Source: Actinomycetota bacterium
GTDB lineage: Bacteria; Actinomycetota; Acidimicrobiia; IMCC26256; PALSA-555
DNA length: 64,000 nt
Direction: 5' to 3'
NCBI GenBank assembly: GCA_016870355.1
Contig: VGBR01000004.1
Coordinates: 62,001-126,000, forward strand
Below the pieces are notes generated by a model, which did not search any database, was not told the origin of the DNA, and saw only the letters and a list, made by a program, of their open reading frames with translations. A program made the translations under genes and the position numbers. Positions 25,491 to 33,847 of the stretch are shown piece after piece (position 1 is the stretch's first letter; each line of letters starts with the position of its first letter).

Positions 25491-26078
25491 GACGCGGAGA
25501 TCAGCGCATTGCTCGACCGATACGACGGGTTGATGCTCCTCGGGGGTGGAGACCTCTCACCGGATCGGTATGGGCAGGAGCACAGCGACACGATCTACGG
25601 CGTCGACCACGATCGGGATGCCACCGAGCTCGACTTGTGCCGTGGTGCGATCCGCGCCGGCATGCCGGTGCTCGCGATCTGCCGGGGACATCAGGTCTTG
25701 AACGTTGCCCTCGGGGGAACGCTGGACCAGCACATCACCGATCGCGCGGGACTCGTCGGGCACGGCATCCCGGGCGTCGAGGATGGCGCGCAGCCACACG
25801 ACGTCGAGGTGGAGCCGCAGAGTCGCCTGGCGACCGCGATGGGCACGACCCACGCCTGCGTGTCGTCACACCACCATCAGGCGGTCGAAGCGCTCGGGCA
25901 CGGCCTTCGTGTCGTCGCGCACGCGCCCGACGGCGTGGTGGAAGGGATCGAGCTCGATGACCCCGACCGTTGGGTCGTCGGAGTGCAGTGGCATCCCGAG
26001 GACACCGCCGACACGGACGCCTCGCAACAGGGGCTGTTCGACGCCTTCGTGACCGAAGCCGCGACGCGATCCCGCTGA
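25466..26078 (+). pseudogene. N-terminally truncated class I glutamine amidotransferase (gamma-glutamyl-GABA hydrolase-like)
   Basis: About 190 C-terminal residues of a peptidase C26/PuuD-type hydrolase survive. DRYDGLMLLGGGDLSPDRYG leads in, the nucleophile Cys is in ICRGHQVLN and the catalytic His in VQWHPED. The first 70 or so residues expected in the family are missing; upstream sequence is the antisense of the dehydrogenase fragment. An ATG at 25466 could still give a 203-residue protein, so a shortened product cannot be excluded. PuuD hydrolyses gamma-glutamyl-GABA in putrescine breakdown, a pathway whose next neighbour is often an aldehyde dehydrogenase. Confidence 0.7.
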
Positions 26079-26081
26079 CGG

Positions 26082-27623
26082 TCAGGCGGAGTACTTCGCC
26101 CGGAGCTCGTGCTTGAGGACCTTGCCCGATGCGTTGCGCGGGAGGACGTCGACGATCTCGAGCTGCTCGGGCACCTTCTGTCGGGTGAGACCCTTCTCGG
26201 TGAGGAACTCGAACAGGTGCGCCAGCGTCGGCGCGTCAGCCCCCTCGTTCACGACGACGATCGCGCACGCGCGCTCCCCTGTCTTCGGATCGGGCAGGCC
26301 GATCACCGCGGCATCGGCGATCGCGGGATGCGTGAACAGCAGGTCCTCGACTTCCTTGGCCGAGATGTTCTCGCCGTGCCGGATGATGATGTCCTTGAGT
26401 CGCCCCGTGATGCTCACGTAGCCGTCGGCGTCGATCACGCCGAGGTCGCCCGTGCGGAACCAACCGGCCTCGTCGAACGCGTCGGCATCGAGCGAGGAGT
26501 CGAGATAGCCCTTGCACACCTGCGGGCCCTTGGCGCGCAGCTCACCCTCCTCACCCTGCTGCGCCTCGGTGCCGTCGAGCTTCACGACGCGCAGCTGCAC
26601 ATCGGGTGTCGTGGTCCCCTCGGTCTCCGCGAGCTGCACATCGGTGCTGTGGATCGTGTTCATGGTGAGGATCGGGGCTTCGGTGAGCCCCCAGCCCGAG
26701 ACGATGCCGACGCCCCCGAGCTCCTCCTTCACCTCGTAGTGCAGCTGTGGTGGCTTCGGTGCGCCCCCGCCGGGATACGCGCGCGCCTCCGGGAAGAGCG
26801 GCGTGTCGGGTTGCTGACGCTGCGCCGCGAGGTACGCCATGTGGAAGGGGGTACCCGCGCCGGCCAGCGTCACCTTCTCCCGCTGGAGCATCGGGATCGT
26901 GGTCTGGGGCACGAACGACTCGACGAACAGACCGGTCACGCCCGTGAGCGCCACCGCGAACAGCCAACCGATGCCGCCGATGTGCGTGAACGGGAAGACC
27001 ATCGCGGAGCGGTCGGCGTCGGTGATCTCGAGCGCGGCGATCATCCCGATCGCGGACGCCTTCACCGTGTGATCGGTGTGACGCGCACCCTTGGGATCGG
27101 CCGTGGTGCCCGAGGTGTAGAAGACCCACCGCACCGGAGCATCGTCCGGCCCTGTGGGCGCAACGAGCGGTGGGAGCGTGGCGGGATCGCCCTGGGGCAG
27201 CTCTCGGTCACACACGATCACTTGCATGTCGGGGAGGTCGCCGGCGATCGCGCGCGCTTCCTCGGCGTACCCACGCTCGCGCCAGACCGACGGGACGATG
27301 AACGCCTTCGCACCGGTCTGGGTGGCGATGAAGCGCATCTCGCGCGGACCCAGGTGCGGGAGGATGGGGTTCTGCACCGCGCCGAGGCGGGAGAGCGCGG
27401 CGACCAGGATCGCGGACTCGAACCACGTCGGGAGCATCCAGGACACGGCCACGTCGGCCCCGATGCCCAGGTCATGCAGACCTGCCGCGGCACGCAGGGC
27501 AGCGTCACGGAACTCCGCCGCAGTGAGCGTGCGGCCCTCCTCGTCGATCGCGATCTGCTGGTCGGGCGACTGCTCGGCACGAGCGTCGACGAGCTGCCAG
27601 AGACCCTCGGTGTCGGTCGTCAT
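26082..27623 (-). CDS. Acyl-CoA synthetase (AMP-forming, FadD-type)
   Basis: A 513-residue ANL-superfamily ligase. The P-loop is VFYTSGTTADPKGARHTDH (about residue 170), the A5 motif is GWGLTEAP, A7 is WFRTGDLG, A8 is GRLKDIIIRHGENIS and the A10 Lys is in NASGKVLKHELR. It would adenylate a carboxylic acid and transfer it to CoA. It lies 7 bases downstream of the SDR, and the two form one transcript controlled from the divergent region at 28399-28476. It is related to cyclohexanecarboxylate-type CoA ligases in general look; the substrate is uncertain. The ATG start at 27623 avoids an Arg/Ser leader. Confidence 0.92.
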   Translation of the reverse strand: MTTDTEGLWQLVDARAEQSPDQQIAIDEEGRTLTAAEFRDAALRAAAGLHDLGIGADVAVSWMLPTWFESAILVAALSRLGAVQNPILPHLGPREMRFIATQTGAKAFIVPSVWRERGYAEEARAIAGDLPDMQVIVCDRELPQGDPATLPPLVAPTGPDDAPVRWVFYTSGTTADPKGARHTDHTVKASAIGMIAALEITDADRSAMVFPFTHIGGIGWLFAVALTGVTGLFVESFVPQTTIPMLQREKVTLAGAGTPFHMAYLAAQRQQPDTPLFPEARAYPGGGAPKPPQLHYEVKEELGGVGIVSGWGLTEAPILTMNTIHSTDVQLAETEGTTTPDVQLRVVKLDGTEAQQGEEGELRAKGPQVCKGYLDSSLDADAFDEAGWFRTGDLGVIDADGYVSITGRLKDIIIRHGENISAKEVEDLLFTHPAIADAAVIGLPDPKTGERACAIVVVNEGADAPTLAHLFEFLTEKGLTRQKVPEQLEIVDVLPRNASGKVLKHELRAKYSA

Positions 27624-27630
27624 CGGCGTG

Positions 27631-28398
27631 CTACCCGCACGTGATGCCGCCATCCATCGAGACGATCTGGCCGACCATGTAGCGACCTTCGTCCGATGCG
27701 ATGAACGCGATCAATCCGGCTTGCTCCTCGGGCTCGGCGTATCCGATCGGAGAGGTGACCGCGGCGAAGTCCCGCGCGGTCGCACCCTCGGGGAAGCCGA
27801 ACGACTCGATCATCGGCGTGTTCATCCCACCGGGGGCGATCGCGTTCACGCGTACGCCACGCGCGCGGTACTCGACGCCCAGGGCACGGGTGAGGTTGAC
27901 CACGCCGCCTTTCGATGCGCAGTACGCCGCGGAGTAGGGCTGACCCATGAGCCCCGCGTTCGAGGCCACGTTCACGATCACTCCCCCGCCCCCTTCGCCG
28001 GCCGAGGCGAGCATGTGCGGGAGCACGGCTCGACACATGAGGAACGTGCCGGTCAGGTTCACGCCGATGATGCGGGCCCAGTTCTCCGCGCTCTCGTCCT
28101 CGGTGCGCACGAACGTCCCGACGCCCGCACAGTTCACGAGCACCTGCGGACGGCCGAGGTCACCTGCCACGGCGCCGACGGTCGACTCGACCGAGCTCCA
28201 GTCGCCTACGTCCACGCCGTACGAGCGAGCGCTTCCGCCATCGCTCTCGATCGCGTTCGCCGTCTCCTTCGCTGCGGTCTCGTTGAGGTCGAGCACGGCG
28301 ACGGTCGCACCCTCGGATGCGAGTCGCACGGCGGTCGCGCGGCCGAGACCCGAGCCTGCGCCGGTGACGATCGCCACCCGGTCAGTGAAGCGCGCCAT
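27631..28398 (-). CDS. Short-chain dehydrogenase/reductase
   Basis: A 255-residue classical SDR with TGAGSGLGRA (residues 12-21), VLDL ending the second strand (NAD preference), VNCAGVG, and catalytic YCASK (about residue 158). Its ATG has AAGGGG about 6 bases upstream and a -10 box (TAGATT) embedded in the shared operator. It is the first gene of the SDR-FadD unit. A hydroxyacyl-CoA or alcohol dehydrogenase role would fit the ligase partner. Confidence 0.93.
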   Translation of the reverse strand: MARFTDRVAIVTGAGSGLGRATAVRLASEGATVAVLDLNETAAKETANAIESDGGSARSYGVDVGDWSSVESTVGAVAGDLGRPQVLVNCAGVGTFVRTEDESAENWARIIGVNLTGTFLMCRAVLPHMLASAGEGGGGVIVNVASNAGLMGQPYSAAYCASKGGVVNLTRALGVEYRARGVRVNAIAPGGMNTPMIESFGFPEGATARDFAAVTSPIGYAEPEEQAGLIAFIASDEGRYMVGQIVSMDGGITCG

Positions 28399-28425
28399 CA
28401 GAACCCCTTCTGCGTCGGCTACGCG

Positions 28426-28448
28426 GAATCTAACAACCGGTCAGATTC
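28426..28448. promoter_or_regulatory. 23-bp inverted repeat operator between divergent SDR and FadD genes
   Basis: GAATCTAAC, a 5-base spacer AACCG, then GTCAGATTC: arms of 9 bp with one mismatch. It sits between divergent starts at 28398 and 28477. The minus-strand -10 (TAGATT, 28432-28427) lies inside it, and the plus-strand -35 region lies at its edge. One repressor bound here would silence both units. Layout is typical of TetR-family operators in actinobacterial lipid genes; no regulator gene is adjacent. Confidence 0.65.
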
Positions 28449-28463
28449 GAGGGCAACGGCCGG

Positions 28464-28469
28464 TACAGT
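28464..28469 (+). promoter_or_regulatory. -10 hexamer TACAGT, leaderless promoter
   Basis: TACAGT ends 7 bases before the GTG at 28477 and fixes that start inside a much longer open frame. The operator at 28426-28448 covers its -35 position. Confidence 0.55.
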
Positions 28470-28476
28470 GCCGCGA

Positions 28477-29988
28477 GTGACGGGCACGCGCCTCACTGCT
28501 GATCTCCTTCGTGATGTGGCGCAGGAGGATCCAGAGCGCGAGGCCTACGTGCACGACGGCAAACGAGCCACCTATGGGTGGCTCGACCGTGTAGCTGATG
28601 GGTTCGCGGCGACCTTGTTGGATCGTGGTGTCGCACGCGGTGACGTCGTGGTGCTCTTGCTCCCGTCGTCGATCAAGTTCGCCGCTTGCTACCTCGGTGC
28701 ACTGCGGGTGGGTGCGATCACGTCGGCGATCAACCTGCGGCTCGGCCCGCGGGAGCAAGCGAGCATCGTGGCCCGCACCGAGCCGAAGGTGACGGTGTTG
28801 GGCGACGGCGCGTCGTTGCCGGACGGACCCGATCCCGGCTTCGTGCTCCCGGTCGAGGATCTGAAGGACGCGTTCGCGGCCGACCCACCGCCGCGCCTGC
28901 CGAAGCTCGATCCTTCGGATGCCACCTGCATCGTGTGGACGAGCGGCACCACGGGCGCGCCGAAGGGCGCGGTCTACGACCACGAGCGCCAAGCCGCGAT
29001 CTCGCGCAACATCGGCGAGCTCACCCAGCTCGGTGATCGTCGCCTCTCCGTCCTCCCCTTCCCTCACGTCGGGTACATGACGCGCGTGTGGGACGAGATC
29101 GTGCATCGCACGACGGTCGTGCTCGCCGGTGAGCCCTGGTCCGCCGCCGAATCGTTGCGACTGATCCGCGAAGAAGGCATCACGATGGCCACGGGCGTGC
29201 CCACCCAGTGGCAGGCAGTGCTGGAGCACCCCGACCTTGCGAAGACGGACTTCTCCGGCGTGCGGGTTGCGGGCCTGGGCGCGGCGGCGATTCCACCGGA
29301 GCTCGTGCGTCGGATGCGCGAGGTGCTGGGGTGCCCGGTGCTCACGCGGTACACGAGCACCGAAGCCGGCGTCACCACGAGCACCCGCGTCGGGGACCTG
29401 GATGAGATGGTCGCGACGACCGTCGGTCGTCCCGCGCCCGATGTGGAGCTGCGCATCGTCGACCCCTCGCACGGCCACGACGTGGCAACCGAAGAGGTCG
29501 GCGAGGTGCTGACGCGCTCGCCCGCGATGATGGTCGGCTATTGGCGCGATCCCGAGCTGACCGCGTCGGTGATCGATGACGACGGATGGCTGCACACCGG
29601 CGACCTCGGCTTCATCGGAACTGATGGCAACCTGCGCATCGCCGGCCGACTCAAGGAGATGTACATCCGCGGCGGCTACAACGTCTACCCGGCCGAGGTG
29701 GAGGGCGCGCTCACCGAGCATCCTCGGATTGGTCGCGTCGCAGTGATCGGTGCTCCCGACGACCGCCTCGGCGAGATCGGAGTGGCCTTCGTCGTACCTG
29801 CGGACGGGTCCACCGGCGGCGACATCGAGACGGACGACTTGCGCGCGTGGTGTCGAGACCGCATCGCGGATTACAAGGCGCCCGATCGCGTGATCGTGCT
29901 CGACGATCTGCCCGTGACACCGATGATGAAGATCGACAAGGCTGCGCTCGCCGAGCTCGCCGAGCTCGCCGAGAAGGAGAAGACGTGA
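28477..29988 (+). CDS. Acyl-CoA synthetase (AMP-forming, FadD-type)
   Basis: A 503-residue ANL ligase. The P-loop is IVWTSGTTGAPKGAVYDH (about residue 150), RYTSTEAG is the A5 region, WLHTGDLG is A7, GRLKEMYIRGGYNVYPAEVE is A8, and the A10 Lys lies in TPMMKIDKAAL. It activates an unknown carboxylic acid as a CoA thioester. The true start is GTG at 28477; the frame stays open far upstream only because it is antisense to the divergent SDR gene. The stop overlaps the next GTG (GTGA), coupling it to a 271-residue protein of unknown function. Confidence 0.93.
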   Translation: MTGTRLTADLLRDVAQEDPEREAYVHDGKRATYGWLDRVADGFAATLLDRGVARGDVVVLLLPSSIKFAACYLGALRVGAITSAINLRLGPREQASIVARTEPKVTVLGDGASLPDGPDPGFVLPVEDLKDAFAADPPPRLPKLDPSDATCIVWTSGTTGAPKGAVYDHERQAAISRNIGELTQLGDRRLSVLPFPHVGYMTRVWDEIVHRTTVVLAGEPWSAAESLRLIREEGITMATGVPTQWQAVLEHPDLAKTDFSGVRVAGLGAAAIPPELVRRMREVLGCPVLTRYTSTEAGVTTSTRVGDLDEMVATTVGRPAPDVELRIVDPSHGHDVATEEVGEVLTRSPAMMVGYWRDPELTASVIDDDGWLHTGDLGFIGTDGNLRIAGRLKEMYIRGGYNVYPAEVEGALTEHPRIGRVAVIGAPDDRLGEIGVAFVVPADGSTGGDIETDDLRAWCRDRIADYKAPDRVIVLDDLPVTPMMKIDKAALAELAELAEKEKT

Positions 29989-30800
29989 CCAGCTCTGTAT
30001 CCGAAGAGCGGTACCAGACGCCGGATGTGCCGCGGGACGACCGCCAGATCCGGGTCGGATCGCTCTTGTTCACGATGGTCGAGCCGCACAAGGGCCACGA
30101 GGTCGCGTACAACCGTTGGTACGAGCGCGATCACTTCTACGCCGGCTGCATGATCGGTGCGTGGCAGTTCGGCGGTGCGCGGTATGTCGCGACGAAGGAG
30201 TGCAAACATCGCCGGTATCCCAAGGGGTCACCGATCACGCCCGACCCGATGGTCGGCTCGTATCTGGCGGTGTACTGGGTGCTGGACGGTCACCACGACG
30301 ACTGGAACAAGTGGGGGGTGGAGCAGGTCAACTGGCTCCACGCCAACGACCGGATGTTCAACGAGCGCGACCACATCCACACGGCGCTCTATGAGTACGC
30401 CGGAGAGGTGAATGCGCCGGGCAGCTCGATGCCCGTCGAGCTCGCGCTCGACCGCGCCTATGCGGGGATGATCGTGCTCATCGGCGAGATGGCCGACGGC
30501 AAGGGCGCGGCGGACGTCACCGAGTGGTTCCACGGACTGCCGTGCCCGACGGACGTGGCACTGATCGGCACACCGCTCCCATTGCGCGGTGACCGGCCGT
30601 CGGACGTACCCGACACTCAGGCCGACAACCGCGTGCTGATCATGGCGTGGACGCTCGACGACCCGATCGAGGTGTTCGACGCGAAGTTCGCCGCACTGGG
30701 CGATGCGTTCTCGAAGGCCGGCCTCGGCGAGATCGTCTTCGCCTCCCCGTTCCGCTCCACGGTTCCCGGCACGGACACCTACACCGACGAGCTCTGGTAG
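29985..30800 (+). CDS. Conserved protein of unknown function, possible dimeric alpha/beta barrel
   Basis: A 271-residue soluble protein without signal or membrane segments. It is rich in Trp, Tyr and His (AYNRWYERDHFYAGCMIGAW at about residue 40, WNKWGVEQVNW at about 105). The opening VGSLLFTMVEPHKGHE and the spacing of hydrophobic strands recall EthD/dimeric ferredoxin-like barrels, and the 115-residue protein at 33500 shares the pattern 'NRWY/NQWYDD-H' near its start. Two such units in tandem would fit the length. It is translationally coupled to FadD and so probably acts on the same acyl substrate. I do not recognise a defined family. Confidence 0.6.
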   Translation: MTSSVSEERYQTPDVPRDDRQIRVGSLLFTMVEPHKGHEVAYNRWYERDHFYAGCMIGAWQFGGARYVATKECKHRRYPKGSPITPDPMVGSYLAVYWVLDGHHDDWNKWGVEQVNWLHANDRMFNERDHIHTALYEYAGEVNAPGSSMPVELALDRAYAGMIVLIGEMADGKGAADVTEWFHGLPCPTDVALIGTPLPLRGDRPSDVPDTQADNRVLIMAWTLDDPIEVFDAKFAALGDAFSKAGLGEIVFASPFRSTVPGTDTYTDELW

Positions 30801-30814
30801 GCGCATCACCTCGT

Positions 30815-32290
30815 CTACGCGTCGAACGTCGTGCCGTGAACCCGGATCTGCATTCCGATCAATGACTCTTGTGTGCCTTGCGCCGCGAGCGCGTCATCTT
30901 CGCTGACCGCGACGCAGCGCTTGCCGTCTGGGGTGTCGGCGATGACGTCGACCTTCGTGGGATCCATCCCGGTGTACTCCACGGTGTACGTCGCGATGGT
31001 GGCGTCTCCCTCGTAGCCGGTGACGCTCTCGACGACGTCGGTCGAGGCCCTCGCGGGCGCCGCGAGGTCGTCGATCAGCGGTGCATCGCTTGGCGGCTCG
31101 GTCGACCAGACCGAGAGGCCCGGCTTGGTGAGCAGTCCGCTCACCGCGCCCACTACACCTCGATCCCCGCGGTGCTCGCGGAGGTGCACCGCCATCTCCG
31201 CGTTCGCGTGGAGCACGTAGCTGTTGAGCGGCCCACCCGCGAAGGCCATGCCCCCGGTCACGGTGGGCACGCCATCGAGCGGGAGGTCGAGCTCGCGCTG
31301 CTGCACCCGCACTGCCACCGGAAAGCAGCTGTAGAGCTCGGCGTGAGGGACGCTCGCCAACGGCTCACCGAGGTGGTCGGCCGCCGCCTGACCGAGCACT
31401 CGCATGGACGGCCAGCGGTGCATGTCCTTGCGGATGGCGAGCGAGCACGCGGCGCTCGACCACAACGACACGTGCGGGTACAACCAACGGTCCTCGTCGA
31501 TGCCGGCTGCTCGCGCCTTGTCGACCGACGTGAAGAGCATCGCGACCGCCTGGTCGACGTTCATCTGGGTGACGTGCCACTTGTTGTACGGGAACGCGAT
31601 CGGACGGTTGCCCGTCCCGGGCGTTCGCAGGAACGCTGCGGACCGGACCTCGGGGAAGGCCGCGCGGGGGTTCTTCGCGGCGACCTTCGAGAAGCCTTCA
31701 TAGAGGGTGCTGATCTCGTTCTTGTGCTGCTCGAGCGAACGCCCCTCTGCGTGTCCGAGCGCGTTCTCGATCAGCGCATACTGCTGGATGGGCAGGACGA
31801 CGCGCGCCTCGCGCTCTGCGGGCGTCATCAGCTCGTCCATGCGATCGAGTGGCCGGTCCTCATCTGGCTCCAGCTCGGTTTCGTCGATGGGCGTGAGCTC
31901 GACGCCGGCCCGTCGGGCGAGCACCTCACAATGTCGCGCCTCTCCTCCCACCACGAGCGCGGCCGCGACGTCACCGTGAATGATGGCCAGCAGCGCGTCG
32001 TTGAGCAGCGCCTGCTGTGGGATGCCCAGCGAGACCCGCACCGAGTGCGCACTCGACGCGCCGATCCTCTGGGCGACGAACGCACCAGGCGCCACGAGGT
32101 CCCACGTCCCGCGCGGTGAGAGAATGCGACCGACCTCGGCCAGCACCCGTGGCGCGCCGCTGTCGGCACCGGCACCTGCCGCAGCCTCGGCCATGAGCTC
32201 TCGCACGTCGAGCCCGCCGCCCGGTTCGGCGACGCGTTGACTCGCGAAGCCGACGCCGACGAGCACCGGCGTATGCCCCTCAATGGCCAC
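30815..32290 (-). CDS. Thiolase-like acetyl-CoA acetyltransferase with extra C-terminal domain
   Basis: A 491-residue thiolase-superfamily protein. The N-terminal part (TPVLVGVGFASQRV, SVRVSLGIPQQALLNDALL) and the middle (YNKWHVTQMNVDQAVAMLF) are typical of the actinobacterial 'acetyl-CoA acetyltransferase' group; the last 80 residues after SVTGYEGDA form an added beta-rich domain seen in type 1 thiolase-like proteins. The Cys-His set of degradative thiolases is not obvious, so a retro-Claisen or aldol-type role, or a non-catalytic one, is open. The start is GTG with a leaderless -10. It converges with the 271-residue gene and is divergent from an LLM gene. Confidence 0.85.
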   Translation of the reverse strand: MAIEGHTPVLVGVGFASQRVAEPGGGLDVRELMAEAAAGAGADSGAPRVLAEVGRILSPRGTWDLVAPGAFVAQRIGASSAHSVRVSLGIPQQALLNDALLAIIHGDVAAALVVGGEARHCEVLARRAGVELTPIDETELEPDEDRPLDRMDELMTPAEREARVVLPIQQYALIENALGHAEGRSLEQHKNEISTLYEGFSKVAAKNPRAAFPEVRSAAFLRTPGTGNRPIAFPYNKWHVTQMNVDQAVAMLFTSVDKARAAGIDEDRWLYPHVSLWSSAACSLAIRKDMHRWPSMRVLGQAAADHLGEPLASVPHAELYSCFPVAVRVQQRELDLPLDGVPTVTGGMAFAGGPLNSYVLHANAEMAVHLREHRGDRGVVGAVSGLLTKPGLSVWSTEPPSDAPLIDDLAAPARASTDVVESVTGYEGDATIATYTVEYTGMDPTKVDVIADTPDGKRCVAVSEDDALAAQGTQESLIGMQIRVHGTTFDA

Positions 32291-32297
32291 GGGCCCG

Positions 32298-32303
32298 AGA
32301 GTA
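32298..32303 (-). promoter_or_regulatory. -10 hexamer TACTCT, leaderless promoter
   Basis: On the minus strand TACTCT ends 7 bases before the GTG at 32290. Only 29 bases separate the divergent starts at 32290 and 32320, so the two promoters must overlap. Confidence 0.5.
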
Positions 32304-32319
32304 ACGTCCGCGGTCCGAG

Positions 32320-33330
32320 ATGCTGATCGACCATCATCTGCGCGGCGCGATCACCGATGCATCGCGCGTCGCCCGTGAGCTCGAGGATGCCGGCTTCGAC
32401 GGTCTCTACACCGCGGAGGCCGCGCACGAGCCGTTCTGCTCGCTCGCGCTGGCCGCCGAGCACACCACGAGCGCCACCCTCTTCACCAGCATCGCGATCG
32501 GGTTCGCCAGGAGCCCCATGGACCTGGCCCAGATGTCGGACGGTCTTCAGCGTCTGTCACAGGGACGGTTCGCGCTCGGCCTCGGATCACAGATCCGTCC
32601 CCACATCGAGAACCGGTATTCGATGCCATGGACCGCACCGGTCCCGCGCATGCGCGAGCTCGTCTCGGCGATCAAGGCGATCCACCACGCGTGGCAAGAA
32701 CGGACACCGCTCGCGTTTCGCGCTGAGCACTACCGCCACACCCTGATGACGCCGTTCTTCGATCCCGGCCCGAATCCTCACGGCCCGCCGCCGGTCTGGG
32801 TCGCTGGGCTCGGGCCGAAGATGACGCGCGCAGCCGGGGAGGTTGCCGACGGACTGCTGGTGCACCCGTTCCACTCGGAGCGCTACTTCCACGAGCACGT
32901 GGTGCCGGCGTTCGAGGCCGGGCTCGCAGCAAGTGATCGGTCGCGCTCGACCTTCTCGCTGTCGGCGACACCCATCGTGTGCACCGGCGGGAACGACGAA
33001 GCGGTCGAACAGGCGATCCGGGGCGTGAACGTGTTGCTCGCGTTCTACGGATCGACACCTTCGTACCGGGTGACGCTCGACGCGCACGGGTGGGGTGACC
33101 TGCAGACCGAGCTCAACCGACTCTCGAAGGAAGGCCGCTGGGACGTGATGCCCACGCTGATCACCGACGAAGTGCGCGAGACGATCGCGGTCTGCGGCGA
33201 GCCCGACGAGATGGGCCGCCTCCTCGCGCAGCGCTATGGCGGCAAGGTGGATCGCGTCGGTCTGTCCATGCCGTACGACACTCCACCGGAGACGCTCGCG
33301 TCCGTGATCGCGAGCCTGAAGCAGCCGTGA
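32320..33330 (+). CDS. LLM-class F420-dependent oxidoreductase
   Basis: A 336-residue luciferase-like oxidoreductase. Marks are DGLYTAEAAHEPF, SIAIGFARSPMDLAQMSDGL and LSQGRFALGLGSQIRPHIENRY, which match the TIGR03617-type F420-dependent subgroup of actinobacteria. Its stop overlaps the GTG of a deleted SDR gene, showing that the original operon was LLM-SDR, like those at 23508 and 37519. The substrate is unknown. Confidence 0.9.
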   Translation: MLIDHHLRGAITDASRVARELEDAGFDGLYTAEAAHEPFCSLALAAEHTTSATLFTSIAIGFARSPMDLAQMSDGLQRLSQGRFALGLGSQIRPHIENRYSMPWTAPVPRMRELVSAIKAIHHAWQERTPLAFRAEHYRHTLMTPFFDPGPNPHGPPPVWVAGLGPKMTRAAGEVADGLLVHPFHSERYFHEHVVPAFEAGLAASDRSRSTFSLSATPIVCTGGNDEAVEQAIRGVNVLLAFYGSTPSYRVTLDAHGWGDLQTELNRLSKEGRWDVMPTLITDEVRETIAVCGEPDEMGRLLAQRYGGKVDRVGLSMPYDTPPETLASVIASLKQP

Positions 33331-33480
33331 ACACAGGGCTCGAGGGCAAGGTCGCCGACCACCCCTCCTACCAGCAGACTCGGCCGTCCCGAAGACGTCG
33401 CCGCGGCGTTGGTGTACCTCGCGTCCGATGCGGCAGAGTGGGTCACCGGCCAGACGTTGCCGGTCAGCCGAACCAACATG
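33327..33480 (+). pseudogene. SDR gene collapsed by internal deletion
   Basis: The GTG at 33327 overlaps the LLM stop (GTGA) and opens with NTGLEGKVA, a normal SDR N-terminus that should continue into the TGxxxGIG loop. It jumps instead to HPSYQQT and then, one frame over, to LGRPEDVAAALVYLASDAAE and WVTGQTLPV, the conserved SDR C-terminus. About 200 codons, including the nucleotide loop and the Tyr-Lys pair, are lost. The retained start and tail show an internal deletion rather than insertion. Confidence 0.75.
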
Positions 33481-33499
33481 ATCTCGAGGAGCGTGCGCG

Positions 33500-33847
33500 A
33501 TGCCCAAGGGTGTGTTCATCGCACTGTCGAACCCGGTGAGTGACCAGGTCGAGGACGACTTCAACCAGTGGTATGACGACGTGCACGTCAAGGAGGTGCT
33601 GGCGATTCCCGGCGTGAAGTCGTGCCGACGCTTCAAGCTCGCCCCGCAGCAGCTCATGCCGGGCGACGACGGCGCGGGCCGTCGCTACCTCGCGCTCTAC
33701 GAAGTCGACGTCGAGGACTGGCAGTCCTTCGCCGACGCACAACAGCAGGCGTTCGCCGACGGAAAGATCACGGTGAATCCCGAGCTCCTCCAGCTCGATC
33801 CCATGGTCATGACCATGTGCTGGGAAGAGATCTCCGAACCCAGCTAA
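33500..33847 (+). CDS. EthD/dimeric alpha-beta barrel-like protein
   Basis: A 115-residue protein. VFIALSNPVSDQVEDDFNQW with YDDVHVKEVLAIPGV resembles the small ferredoxin-like EthD or DUF4286-type dimeric barrels (first strand, then Asn-x-Trp-Tyr and a His before the next strand). Family members assist ether, aldehyde or aromatic catabolism, often next to F420 or SDR enzymes. The ATG has GAGGAG about 8 bases upstream. It sits behind the LLM gene and the SDR remnant as the third gene of that unit. Confidence 0.65.
   Translation: MPKGVFIALSNPVSDQVEDDFNQWYDDVHVKEVLAIPGVKSCRRFKLAPQQLMPGDDGAGRRYLALYEVDVEDWQSFADAQQQAFADGKITVNPELLQLDPMVMTMCWEEISEPS

Noticed and set aside
27154-28476. Apparent 440-residue N-terminal extension of the FadD gene at 28477
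   Set aside because: The extension is antisense to the divergent SDR and FadD genes, has no domain, and the leaderless -10 box places the start at 28477.
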